A DNA stretch of 11,867 nt, from the NCBI GenBank assembly GCA_009649835.1, contig PYCK01000022.1, forward strand, positions 1 through 11,867, given 5' to 3'. The position numbers and the translations under genes are program-made. Positions 6,570-11,867 of the stretch are shown here, one piece after another (positions within the stretch are counted from its first letter, which is position 1; every line of letters starts with the position of its first letter). The notes beneath the pieces were generated by a model. It made no database searches. It had not been told where the DNA came from and saw only the letters and a list, made by a program, of their open reading frames with translations. Source of the DNA: Candidatus Methanocomedens sp. GTDB taxonomy: Archaea > Halobacteriota > Methanosarcinia > Methanosarcinales > Methanocomedenaceae.

Positions 6570-6963
6570 TCTGCTTTGCAGCAGCGCTGATTATCTTCCC
6601 GTGGTCAAAGGCCAGCGGCGGCAGGTCATCCGGGTCGAACAATGCCGCATCCCTGGCATCTGATGATGCTTTCAGGGTCCCGTGCCCGGTTGCTGTGAAG
6701 CAGATGGTCACTGTATGACCTCTGGGGTCCCGGTTGGGGTCTGAGAACACACCCGCCAGCCCCTTCAATTCCACATCAAGTCCGGTCTCCTCCTTTGCCT
6801 CCCTGGTGGCTGCATCTTCCACTGTTTCCCCCACATCCACGAATCCGCCAGGCAGTGCCCACTGGCCCTGGTAGGGTGGGTTCATGCGCTGTATCAGTAC
6901 GAGCTTCCCTCCAAACAGGATGATTATATCCACTGTGAGCAGGGGTGTTACAGGCTTACTCAT
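6541..6963 (-). CDS. Nudix hydrolase, ADP-ribose pyrophosphatase-like
   Basis: 140 residues, a standard single-domain Nudix length. The box G-x5-E-x7-R-E-x2-E-E-x-G is complete at residues 40-61 (GGFVDVGETVEDA.. to ..REAKEETGL), including the metal-binding glutamates. GVFSDPNRDPRGHT follows; a proline about 15 residues after the box is typical of ADP-ribose pyrophosphatases, so hydrolysis of ADP-ribose or a similar nucleoside diphosphate derivative is the best guess. It begins inside the end of the HD gene (8-bp overlap, ATGAGTAA), implying translational coupling. Its last 29 bp overlap the convergent gene on the plus strand. Confidence 0.88.
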   Translation of the reverse strand: MSKPVTPLLTVDIIILFGGKLVLIQRMNPPYQGQWALPGGFVDVGETVEDAATREAKEETGLDVELKGLAGVFSDPNRDPRGHTVTICFTATGHGTLKASSDARDAALFDPDDLPPLAFDHGKIISAAAKQIRLLLQGQS

Positions 6964-7603
6964 TTCCAGGCCCCCTCCCGGTATTTATCTCATGTATGAA
7001 CTGGTCCACAAAAGATTGCAGGAACCTGTTCCTTTCCTCTGCCATTCCCCTTGCGGTACCGGTATGCATGGACCCGGGCAGCAGCATTAGTTTTGTGAGG
7101 ATATGGTCCAGTGCATATTCTTTCCCGTCTGGCTCCCGCTGGCTGGCCAGGGGGTCATCGGGATGGTACAGCCTGCGGTTGTGGGCGCCCGAATAGGCAA
7201 ATGTCATGGCCGCACCTACTGCACCTGATATATCCAGCCTGTCAGCGTCCTGGAGTATCCTTGCTTCCAGGCTGTCAGGTGTTATTCCTGAACTGTACCG
7301 GTGGTTGGCAATGGCATAGACCACGGCCGGTATTTTTTGTGCAGGAAAGCCTGCCCTGTCAAGTATGCCGGGGGAGAGTTGTGCGGAGAGGGCAGCGTGG
7401 TCAGTGCCCGGGTCCTTTAGCTCGGCGGGGCGTCCGATATCGTGGAGCAGGGCAGAGGCTTCCAGTATCTCTGGGTCGCCTCCTTCGATGCTGCTGATGT
7501 GGAGGCACAGGTCCCTTACTCGCAGGGTGTGGGTGATGTCATGGCCTGCGTTGGGTGTGCCTTCGAGTTGGGTTCTGGCTGAGCTTAGTATTTGTTCCAT
7601 CAT
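6956..7603 (-). CDS. HD-domain phosphohydrolase
   Basis: 215 residues of the HD superfamily of metal-dependent phosphohydrolases. Metal ligands visible: H25 in HDITHTLRV, the doublet H54-D55 in LLHDIGRP, and the distal Asp in ILQDADRLD (D121). H69 and H101 are further His positions typical of the fold. The arrangement resembles small YedJ-type hydrolases acting on nucleotides or similar phosphates; the substrate is unknown. Tandem ATG codons open the gene and no clear Shine-Dalgarno sequence is seen. It overlaps the downstream Nudix gene by 8 bp, so the two hydrolases form an operon, perhaps for nucleotide clean-up. Confidence 0.85.
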   Translation of the reverse strand: MMEQILSSARTQLEGTPNAGHDITHTLRVRDLCLHISSIEGGDPEILEASALLHDIGRPAELKDPGTDHAALSAQLSPGILDRAGFPAQKIPAVVYAIANHRYSSGITPDSLEARILQDADRLDISGAVGAAMTFAYSGAHNRRLYHPDDPLASQREPDGKEYALDHILTKLMLLPGSMHTGTARGMAEERNRFLQSFVDQFIHEINTGRGPGNE

Positions 7604-7653
7604 GGATATCGCAATTCAAATGTATCCGGGCAATTTTAGTGTAAAAGGATATT

Positions 7654-7669
7654 TCAACATTTATGTTGA
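7654..7669. promoter_or_regulatory. 16-bp palindrome upstream of the HD-Nudix operon
   Basis: TCAACAT-TT-ATGTTGA, a perfect 7-bp dyad around TT, lies about 50 bp upstream of the HD start codon. Placement and symmetry fit an operator for a dimeric regulator, but no regulator in the window can be linked to it. The rest of 7604-7845 is AT-rich with no gene recognised apart from the possible read-through extension of the AlbA_2 gene. Confidence 0.3.
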
Positions 7670-7827
7670 TAAAATTCTTTTATACGAGTTTTCTTTTTTC
7701 ATACTCATCCCGAACTTCGAACTTTTTGAGTATGCTCTGGATTGTCTTTTCTATATTTTACATATTTTTGATCAGTGTATGGATCTGATATGTTTTGGCG
7801 CATTTGTAGTGCCTTAGTGACGTGTTT

Positions 7828-7876
7828 ATGGCGTTTTTGGCCCCATTATGGCCCTATTGTGGCCCCATGTGGCCCC
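7828..7876 (-). repeat. Degenerate GGCCCC minisatellite at the end of the AlbA_2 gene
   Basis: On the plus strand GGCCC(C/T) recurs at 10-12-bp spacing (about 7839, 7850, 7861 and 7871). It covers the last codons of the ATPase gene (KGPHGATIGP) and its TAA stop. Repeats of GP/GA type at this C-terminus are familiar in related proteins. The stop falls inside the repeat array. Confidence 0.55.
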
Positions 7877-9219
7877 TTTAGGATGTAGGCTGTCCCCGTC
7901 CCAGTGGTGCCGATCTGCTCAAAAAATCCCGATGATACCAGATCTAATAGATCCCTTGAAGCGGTTCTTTTAGATGTGGCGCAAACTTCCTGGTACTCTT
8001 TGTTTGTGATCTGTCCTTTTTCTTTGACATACATCACAGCTTTGATCTGTCTTTCATTTAGGTTCAGGCTGCGGAGATATTCTTCATCATAGACATCTTT
8101 TCTAAACACAACCTGGAACCCCTGGTATTCCTCAAATATTGGTTCTGGAAGTCCGGCATCGAGACAGTGTTGTTGTATTTTTTCTATGCCGCTGCCCCAT
8201 CTTTCGATCAGTTCAGTATCATACAGTACTTCTGCCAGTCCTTTGTTTCGCAGGGTTGATGAATGTGGCTTGTATAGTTCTTCCAGTGTGATCCCGTAGG
8301 GCAAAAACCCGGGACTCCTGATTATGAGTTTGTCGTCATAGATTCGTACTTCAATGTTTGAGAAGATCGTATAGTCCCGATGGCAAATGGCATTAACGAG
8401 GGCTTCTCGTAGGGCTTCTAATGGGTAATCCCATTTTTGCTCCCTTTGTGGTCTGCCTGTCATCACAAATTCAACATTGATGTTTTTGCGTATGAAGTCC
8501 ATGGCTTCTTCAATCTGCTCAAAAACGGTGCCAACAATCATCCTGTCATCAATAACAATGTTTCGTTCTTTGAATCTTCCGCAGTGTATCGCAGCCTGGG
8601 AAATGAATTTATTTGTCAGTCTGGAAAATAGAAGAATTGCTGCCCATGTGGGTTGGCCTTCAGTTATCAGGCTCATTTTTTCAAGAACCTGCATTGGTTC
8701 TTCATCGTCCCCTATCTTTTTCCTGCCCGTTTCCTTTGCTTTATGGATGTATCGTTTGACCTTTTCAATATCAATATCTGAAAGCTTTGCATCCTTTGCA
8801 GGATATTTATCCCAGCTCATTCCTGTGGAATGCAGGTGCATCTGTGCCACTTCCTGCGCACTCATGGCACGATTGCTGCTGTCCACTCTTTTGAGGCATC
8901 TGCCTTTTTTTGATATGGGTTTGATTGGATTTTCTTTGATTTTCACTGCTATGACAGTTTTTTCATCGACCTTGATCTTTTCCAGTTCAGGGATTATGCG
9001 GGGGTCTGTGCTTTGAGAAATTTGATTTGCCCACTGGTTGAGAGTTTCTTTTCCGACTTTTATGCCTTTGATATTGTTTTTATCAGATACACCTATGAAG
9101 ATTATGCCGCCCTTTGTGTTAGCGAAAGCTACTGCTGATTCAATGGTTTGCTCATCGAATTTTTCTTTTAATTCGACTGTGTTGGATTCTCCGGTTTTGA
9201 TGAGGTCTGGTAGGTTCAT
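7846..9219 (-). CDS. AlbA_2 (Schlafen-type) ATP-binding protein with C-terminal winged helix
   Basis: 457 residues of the group often labelled putative transcriptional regulator or RecG-like ATP-binding protein (COG2865-like). Order: an AlbA_2 domain (about 9-127) with TVELKEKFDE and AFANTKGGIIFIGVSD; a linker; a GHKL-type ATPase domain (about 265-375) with ALREALVNAICHRDY, LIIRSPGFLP and ERWGSGIEKI; and a helix-turn-helix (about 385-445) with ITNKEYQEVCATSKRTASRD. Binding of nucleic acid with ATP-dependent control is inferred from the domains. Such proteins occur in both regulatory and defence settings. No Shine-Dalgarno sequence is seen, but the MNLPDLIKTGES start is typical. It follows its paralogue by 51 bp and is probably in the same transcript. 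The frame continues about 45 codons beyond the TAA. Confidence 0.88.
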   Translation of the reverse strand: MNLPDLIKTGESNTVELKEKFDEQTIESAVAFANTKGGIIFIGVSDKNNIKGIKVGKETLNQWANQISQSTDPRIIPELEKIKVDEKTVIAVKIKENPIKPISKKGRCLKRVDSSNRAMSAQEVAQMHLHSTGMSWDKYPAKDAKLSDIDIEKVKRYIHKAKETGRKKIGDDEEPMQVLEKMSLITEGQPTWAAILLFSRLTNKFISQAAIHCGRFKERNIVIDDRMIVGTVFEQIEEAMDFIRKNINVEFVMTGRPQREQKWDYPLEALREALVNAICHRDYTIFSNIEVRIYDDKLIIRSPGFLPYGITLEELYKPHSSTLRNKGLAEVLYDTELIERWGSGIEKIQQHCLDAGLPEPIFEEYQGFQVVFRKDVYDEEYLRSLNLNERQIKAVMYVKEKGQITNKEYQEVCATSKRTASRDLLDLVSSGFFEQIGTTGTGTAYILKGPHGATIGP

Positions 9220-9270
9220 ATCTGAGTTGAAGAATTGTTGTGTAATGATGGTTCTTTTGAAAAAATGGAA

Positions 9271-10434
9271 TCAATTTCTATGAAATATGACTTTGAACTG
9301 TTCGTTATCCTTCTCTTCAATTAAATCAACAGTTATTCCTGCTTTTTCGCATTCATGAAGAATTCTCTGGATACCTGTTCCTATCCCTCGATAGGGTATA
9401 TCTTCAATATCCTTAAGCATGGAAACTAAGATAGGGTTACGCTCAATGTGGATTCCCATTTTTATAGATTCTACATTGATCGTGTTGGGTAAAGCTCCCG
9501 GACTTATGATTTCAACGCGATTGTCAAAAATAAATATCCGGATATTGCTGGAGATGAAATAATTGCGGTGGACTATTGCATTAATAAGAGCTTCTTCTAA
9601 GGCAATTTGCGGAATTTCAAGGATGCCTGTTGTGTTGAAGTGTTGATCTTTCTGTATCCATCGAAGATTGTTTATCAAAAACGACCTGCCGGCTTCAAAT
9701 ATTTTAGGTATGTTGCCGCTGATGTCCCGACTGTCTTTATATTCGCTCACTGCAGGTGAATTTCCCGGGAATAGAACTGCTTTTATCACAAACTGCGGTC
9801 TTTTTTCTTCTGGTTTTTTACCAAATGACAGAAGACCTGCAAGTGTCAATTTATCATCTACCATCAGTTTCAGATTTGACATTAAGTTCTCAAGCGGAAT
9901 GTCGAGGTCTTCGAGTTTTTCGTGTGTCCTGCGCTCATAAAATGACCTGAACAGATCAATATTGATATCGCTTAAATTTGTGCCCTCAACCGGCATTTCA
10001 TCTGCATATAGGTGCCCCGAGGATTGGAGTAATCTCTGTATCTCTTCCCTTTTTGCTCTTCTTTTATCTGCCCCTGTTTTCACCCAGATGTCTTTGCCGT
10101 TTGCCATATAGAACTTATTCGACCCCATGGGTACGCTGATAACCATGACTATTCGGTCCTGATATTTTATGTTTTGAGTGGTAACGTTGACCTGTGGGTC
10201 TATCTTCTGGGAGCATGTACTGGATACCCATTCATTTAATTTCCGGATATTTTCTTTTTTCAGTCCGGTGATCTCCCCATCATCGGACACTCCCACTATG
10301 ATATTTCCTCCATTTGAATTACTGAAGGCACAGATCTCAGCTGCTAATGCGTCTATGCTCTCAAATCGCTCTTTGAACTGGGTCTGTGAGTCTTCGCCCT
10401 TTTCGATGAGTTCTAAAAGTTCTGAAGTGTCCAT
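9271..10434 (-). CDS. AlbA_2 (Schlafen-type) ATP-binding protein without C-terminal HTH
   Basis: 387 residues with the same core as the next gene: an AlbA_2 domain (about 14-138) with QTQFKERFES and AFSNSNGGNIIVGVSDDG, and a GHKL ATPase domain (about 275-385) with ALEEALINAIVHRNY, VEIISPGALP and RGIGTGIQRI. It ends directly after the ATPase domain, so the winged helix of its neighbour is absent. The two proteins are clearly diverged rather than a recent duplication. The ribosome site AAGGAG overlaps the TAA stop of the small upstream gene (14-bp gap), pointing to translational coupling. The pair could act as a heteromer, which is inference. Confidence 0.87.
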   Translation of the reverse strand: MDTSELLELIEKGEDSQTQFKERFESIDALAAEICAFSNSNGGNIIVGVSDDGEITGLKKENIRKLNEWVSSTCSQKIDPQVNVTTQNIKYQDRIVMVISVPMGSNKFYMANGKDIWVKTGADKRRAKREEIQRLLQSSGHLYADEMPVEGTNLSDINIDLFRSFYERRTHEKLEDLDIPLENLMSNLKLMVDDKLTLAGLLSFGKKPEEKRPQFVIKAVLFPGNSPAVSEYKDSRDISGNIPKIFEAGRSFLINNLRWIQKDQHFNTTGILEIPQIALEEALINAIVHRNYFISSNIRIFIFDNRVEIISPGALPNTINVESIKMGIHIERNPILVSMLKDIEDIPYRGIGTGIQRILHECEKAGITVDLIEEKDNEQFKVIFHRN

Positions 10435-10448
10435 TGATGATATCTCCT

Positions 10449-10682
10449 TTATCCGCTGTTATCTGCCGTTGTCTTTGAATGATGTGATGTTTGATGCTTT
10501 GCGATAAGTTCTCTGACAGCAGGAACTAATTCAACTGGGACATCTATTGTAGTTTGGGTTCTGTCCTCATAGGCTGCCTCATCCTCGGCTAAGGCTTCCT
10601 CTTCTGTTTGTTTTTCATAATGGGCCAGAACTTTGTGTACCCTTTCTTCATCCCATCCTTTTGGGAATTTACTCTGCTTCAT
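10449..10682 (-). CDS. Small acidic protein, antitoxin-like, unrecognised
   Basis: 77 residues. Seen: a basic/aromatic start (FPKGWDEERV), a strongly acidic helix (EKQTEEEALAEDEAAYED), then TQTTIDVPVELVPAVRELIAKH, resembling the strand-helix portion of small antitoxins. I recall similar uncharacterised proteins in other prokaryotes but cannot name a family. The ribosome site GGAGG (10694-10698) lies 11 nt before the ATG. Size, acidity and tight coupling to the downstream AlbA_2 ATPase gene suggest a regulator or antitoxin partner. That is inference, and no toxin is identified for it. Confidence 0.65.
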   Translation of the reverse strand: MKQSKFPKGWDEERVHKVLAHYEKQTEEEALAEDEAAYEDRTQTTIDVPVELVPAVRELIAKHQTSHHSKTTADNSG

Positions 10683-10750
10683 TCTTTCTTTCGCCTCCTG
10701 CGCTTATATGCTACTAATGGTTTACCTGTCAATTCAAAGGCTCAACCATC

Positions 10751-11293
10751 TCATATCTTCCCCACCAACCCCTCAAACTTCGCGTAATTCACCACGACCC
10801 CATCATCCAGATCAATATCAATATACTCCAGCGCCTTATTATTCAGCACCTCATCATACTTTGCAAGCTCATCGATCAATTTCGAAAGCCTGCTCATCTC
10901 CTGCCTATCCTTATTAGACTCAGATGAAAGCATCCCCATCCTGGCATCAAGCTTATCCTCAAGCTCAAGCAGATAATCCGTCCTCATCTTAGCCAGTGTT
11001 TCCCGATCATACCTGTGTATATACACCAGCGCATTGAACCTCCTGCCCTTGCCTGATGTGAACAGCCAGTAAATGGGTCTCTTCTTGTACATCTTAACAT
11101 GGTCTTTGAAGAACGACTTGAGGAAATAGTCTCGTATCACTTTCTCAGGCGACCCACCGCCCTTCTTCGACTTCAACAGCGCCCCCTGCAATAAATTCAA
11201 GGTTCTCGGCAAGGCTCTCTGCCCTTCTTTATCAGGAGAATACCTGCCGAACATGCAGCCTACGGCATAGGAGACAAACGCTTCAGTAGTCAT
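10751..11293 (-). pseudogene. pglX: Truncated, frameshifted 3' fragment of BREX-type pglX
   Basis: The 180-codon frame matches only the C-terminal part of PglX, the adenine-specific DNA methyltransferase of BREX phage-defence systems (normally about 1,200 residues). Recognisable blocks: SYAVGCMFGRYS (8-19), VIRDYFLKSFFKDH (52-65), KKRPIYWLFTSGK (70-82), YIHRYDRETL (91-100) and the end NYAKFEGLVGKI. The methyltransferase domain is absent. Residues 25-38 look out of frame: the alternative frame reads ESLAENLEFIAG, which suits PglX, and rejoins the main frame if one G is removed from the G5 run at 11182-11186. The usual segment after GRYSLDKEG also seems deleted. The apparent ATG follows the toxin stop codon with no gap, so any translation would be incidental. 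The last 13 codons and stop repeat those at the right window edge. Confidence 0.8.
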
Positions 11294-11557
11294 TTAATAT
11301 ATATTGTCATGGTGGTCAAAATCCAGAAAAATCACTTTGTTTTCATTTTCAACAATCTCGAAAACAAGCACAAAGGATTTACCAATATGAACTCTTCGCA
11401 ATCCTTTCATATCATGCTGGAGCGGTTTGTAATGTTGAGGATTTTCCAGTATTTCGCTCATCTTTTTCAAAATTATCTCGAATTGCTTTTTATTTTTTCT
11501 CCTGAGTTTATCCAGTTCCCTTTCAAGCTGCCTGCTGATTTCGTAATTGTATTTCAA
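11294..11557 (-). CDS. RelE/ParE-family toxin (mRNA interferase type)
   Basis: 87 residues of the RelE superfamily, small ribosome-associated or free mRNA interferases held in check by a cognate antitoxin. Seen: an N-terminal helical region (YEISRQLERELDKLRRKNKKQFEIILKKM), LENPQHYKPLQHDMKGLRRVHI, then KSFVLVFEI and the C-terminal FLDFDHHDNIY. It looks full length and intact. The start codon is TTG, overlapping the antitoxin stop by 4 bp (TTGA), so translation is probably coupled to the antitoxin. The gene ends exactly against the apparent start of the pglX fragment. Confidence 0.88.
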   Translation of the reverse strand: MKYNYEISRQLERELDKLRRKNKKQFEIILKKMSEILENPQHYKPLQHDMKGLRRVHIGKSFVLVFEIVENENKVIFLDFDHHDNIY

Positions 11558-11760
11558 AGCCGGACACCAAATTTCTTTTCAAAATCTGAACTGGAAATAG
11601 TTCCTTCTTTTTTTATTGATTCAAGCTTCCGGATATACTCTGGCTTTACATGATGCAGATCGTTATTTATTTCCCCTATGGTTTCTTCGATGGATAATAT
11701 TTTTGTTTTTAAGAAATCAAGGTCGGATACTATTCTTTCTAATAATTCTGCTTCAGGCAT
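11554..11760 (-). CDS. Antitoxin partner of the RelE-type toxin
   Basis: 68 residues from the ATG at 11758-11760. The open frame begins at an ATG at 11787, but GGAGG (11767-11771) with a following T stands 5-6 nt before the internal ATG, making MPEAELLERIV the likely start. Seen: an N-terminal coiled-coil-like helix (LLERIVSDLDFLKTKILSIEETIGEINNDL) and a C-terminal KPEYIRKL..SDFEKKFG tail that probably wraps the toxin. It has no classic DNA-binding fold that I can name, although such modules usually self-regulate. Position before the toxin with overlapping codons is standard for type II modules. Confidence 0.82.
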   Translation of the reverse strand: MPEAELLERIVSDLDFLKTKILSIEETIGEINNDLHHVKPEYIRKLESIKKEGTISSSDFEKKFGVRL

Positions 11761-11766
11761 ATTGTA

Positions 11767-11771
11767 CCTCC
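11767..11771 (-). promoter_or_regulatory. Shine-Dalgarno site deciding the antitoxin start
   Basis: GGAGG on the minus strand, followed by TACAAT and then ATG. It selects the 68-residue product over the 77-residue frame. Confidence 0.65.
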
Positions 11772-11807
11772 AATTTTCTTCTATCATGATAATTTGTTAA
11801 ATTGTTT

Positions 11808-11827
11808 ATTGTACTCAATTGTACTCA
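11808..11827 (-). repeat. Perfect 10-bp tandem repeat upstream of the toxin-antitoxin genes
   Basis: ATTGTACTCA occurs twice back to back (11808-11817 and 11818-11827), and a third ATTGTAC lies at 11761-11767 beside the antitoxin start. The second copy includes the stop codon of the edge pglX gene. Spacing of one helical turn suits operator half-sites for module self-regulation; the array could instead mark an insertion junction. Confidence 0.55.
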
Positions 11828-11867
11828 TATCTTCCCCACCAACCCCTCAAACTTAGCATAATTAACC
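11825..11867 (-). CDS. pglX: 3' end of a pglX gene, cut by the window edge
   Basis: The frame ends VNYAKFEGLVGKI plus TGA, identical in protein sequence to the end of the 10751-11293 fragment. The DNA differs only at synonymous positions in the outer part, while the final 30 bp (11825-11854) are identical to 10751-10780. The rest of the gene lies outside the window, so whether this is the intact BREX methyltransferase cannot be seen. Confidence 0.75.
   Translation of the reverse strand, partial: VNYAKFEGLVGKI

Noticed and set aside
7111..7817. Plus-strand frames opposite the HD gene
   Set aside because: Rich in Arg, Ser, Pro and Cys as expected for antisense of a GC-rich gene. The HD motifs on the other strand explain the region.
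8477..9016. Plus-strand frame of 179 codons opposite the AlbA_2 gene, with hydrophobic stretches
   Set aside because: The hydrophobic look comes from antisense of charged codons; the AlbA_2 and ATPase motifs lie on the minus strand.
10703..10709. CATATAAG as a TATA box for the small acidic gene
   Set aside because: A start site 25 nt downstream would fall at the ATG and exclude the good GGAGG ribosome site, so the promoter probably lies further upstream.
1..11867. CRISPR arrays, tRNA or rRNA genes, and transposases
   Set aside because: No regularly spaced repeats, no cloverleaf-like sequence and no transposase motifs were seen in either strand.

Overview
The window looks like chromosomal accessory DNA of a euryarchaeon, most likely a methanogen or methanotroph of the Methanosarcinales/ANME type. 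This rests on a pair of DUF1670 proteins (a family I know mainly from that group), an archaeal secretion/pilus ATPase with a Cys-rich N-terminal extension, a small conserved archaeal protein, a RelE module of the form common in methanogens, AT-rich TATA-like elements close to start codons, and frequent GTG/TTG starts. No rRNA, tRNA, CRISPR array or recognisable transposase is visible.

Layout. (1) 1-1800, AT-rich: two DUF1670 genes on the minus strand, bracketed by an inverted 14-bp repeat whose core is nearly palindromic. (2) 1979-4270, plus strand: an orphan type II/IV secretion system ATPase, with no membrane platform gene after it in the window. (3) 4483-6012, minus strand: a universal stress protein gene followed by a ROK-family kinase-like gene with altered signature motifs and an in-frame pentapeptide repeat. 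(4) 6102-7603: a small conserved archaeal protein on the plus strand converging on an overlapping HD-phosphohydrolase/Nudix pair on the minus strand. (5) 7846-11867, AT-richer, all minus strand, defence-like. In transcription order from the right edge: the very 3' end of a BREX-type pglX methyltransferase gene, a RelE-type toxin-antitoxin pair, a second and decayed 3' fragment of pglX, a small acidic unrecognised protein, and two tandem ATP-binding proteins with an AlbA_2 (Schlafen-type) domain.

The most striking structure is at the right end. The last 13 codons of pglX, stop codon included, occur twice: once cut by the window edge and once about 1.07 kb away, with a toxin-antitoxin module between. 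The inner copy is 5'-truncated and appears internally deleted and frameshifted. With the adjacent acidic protein and paired Schlafen-type ATPases this looks like part of a defence island in flux. Function is predicted from sequence only. Family names come from recognising motifs, without database searches.
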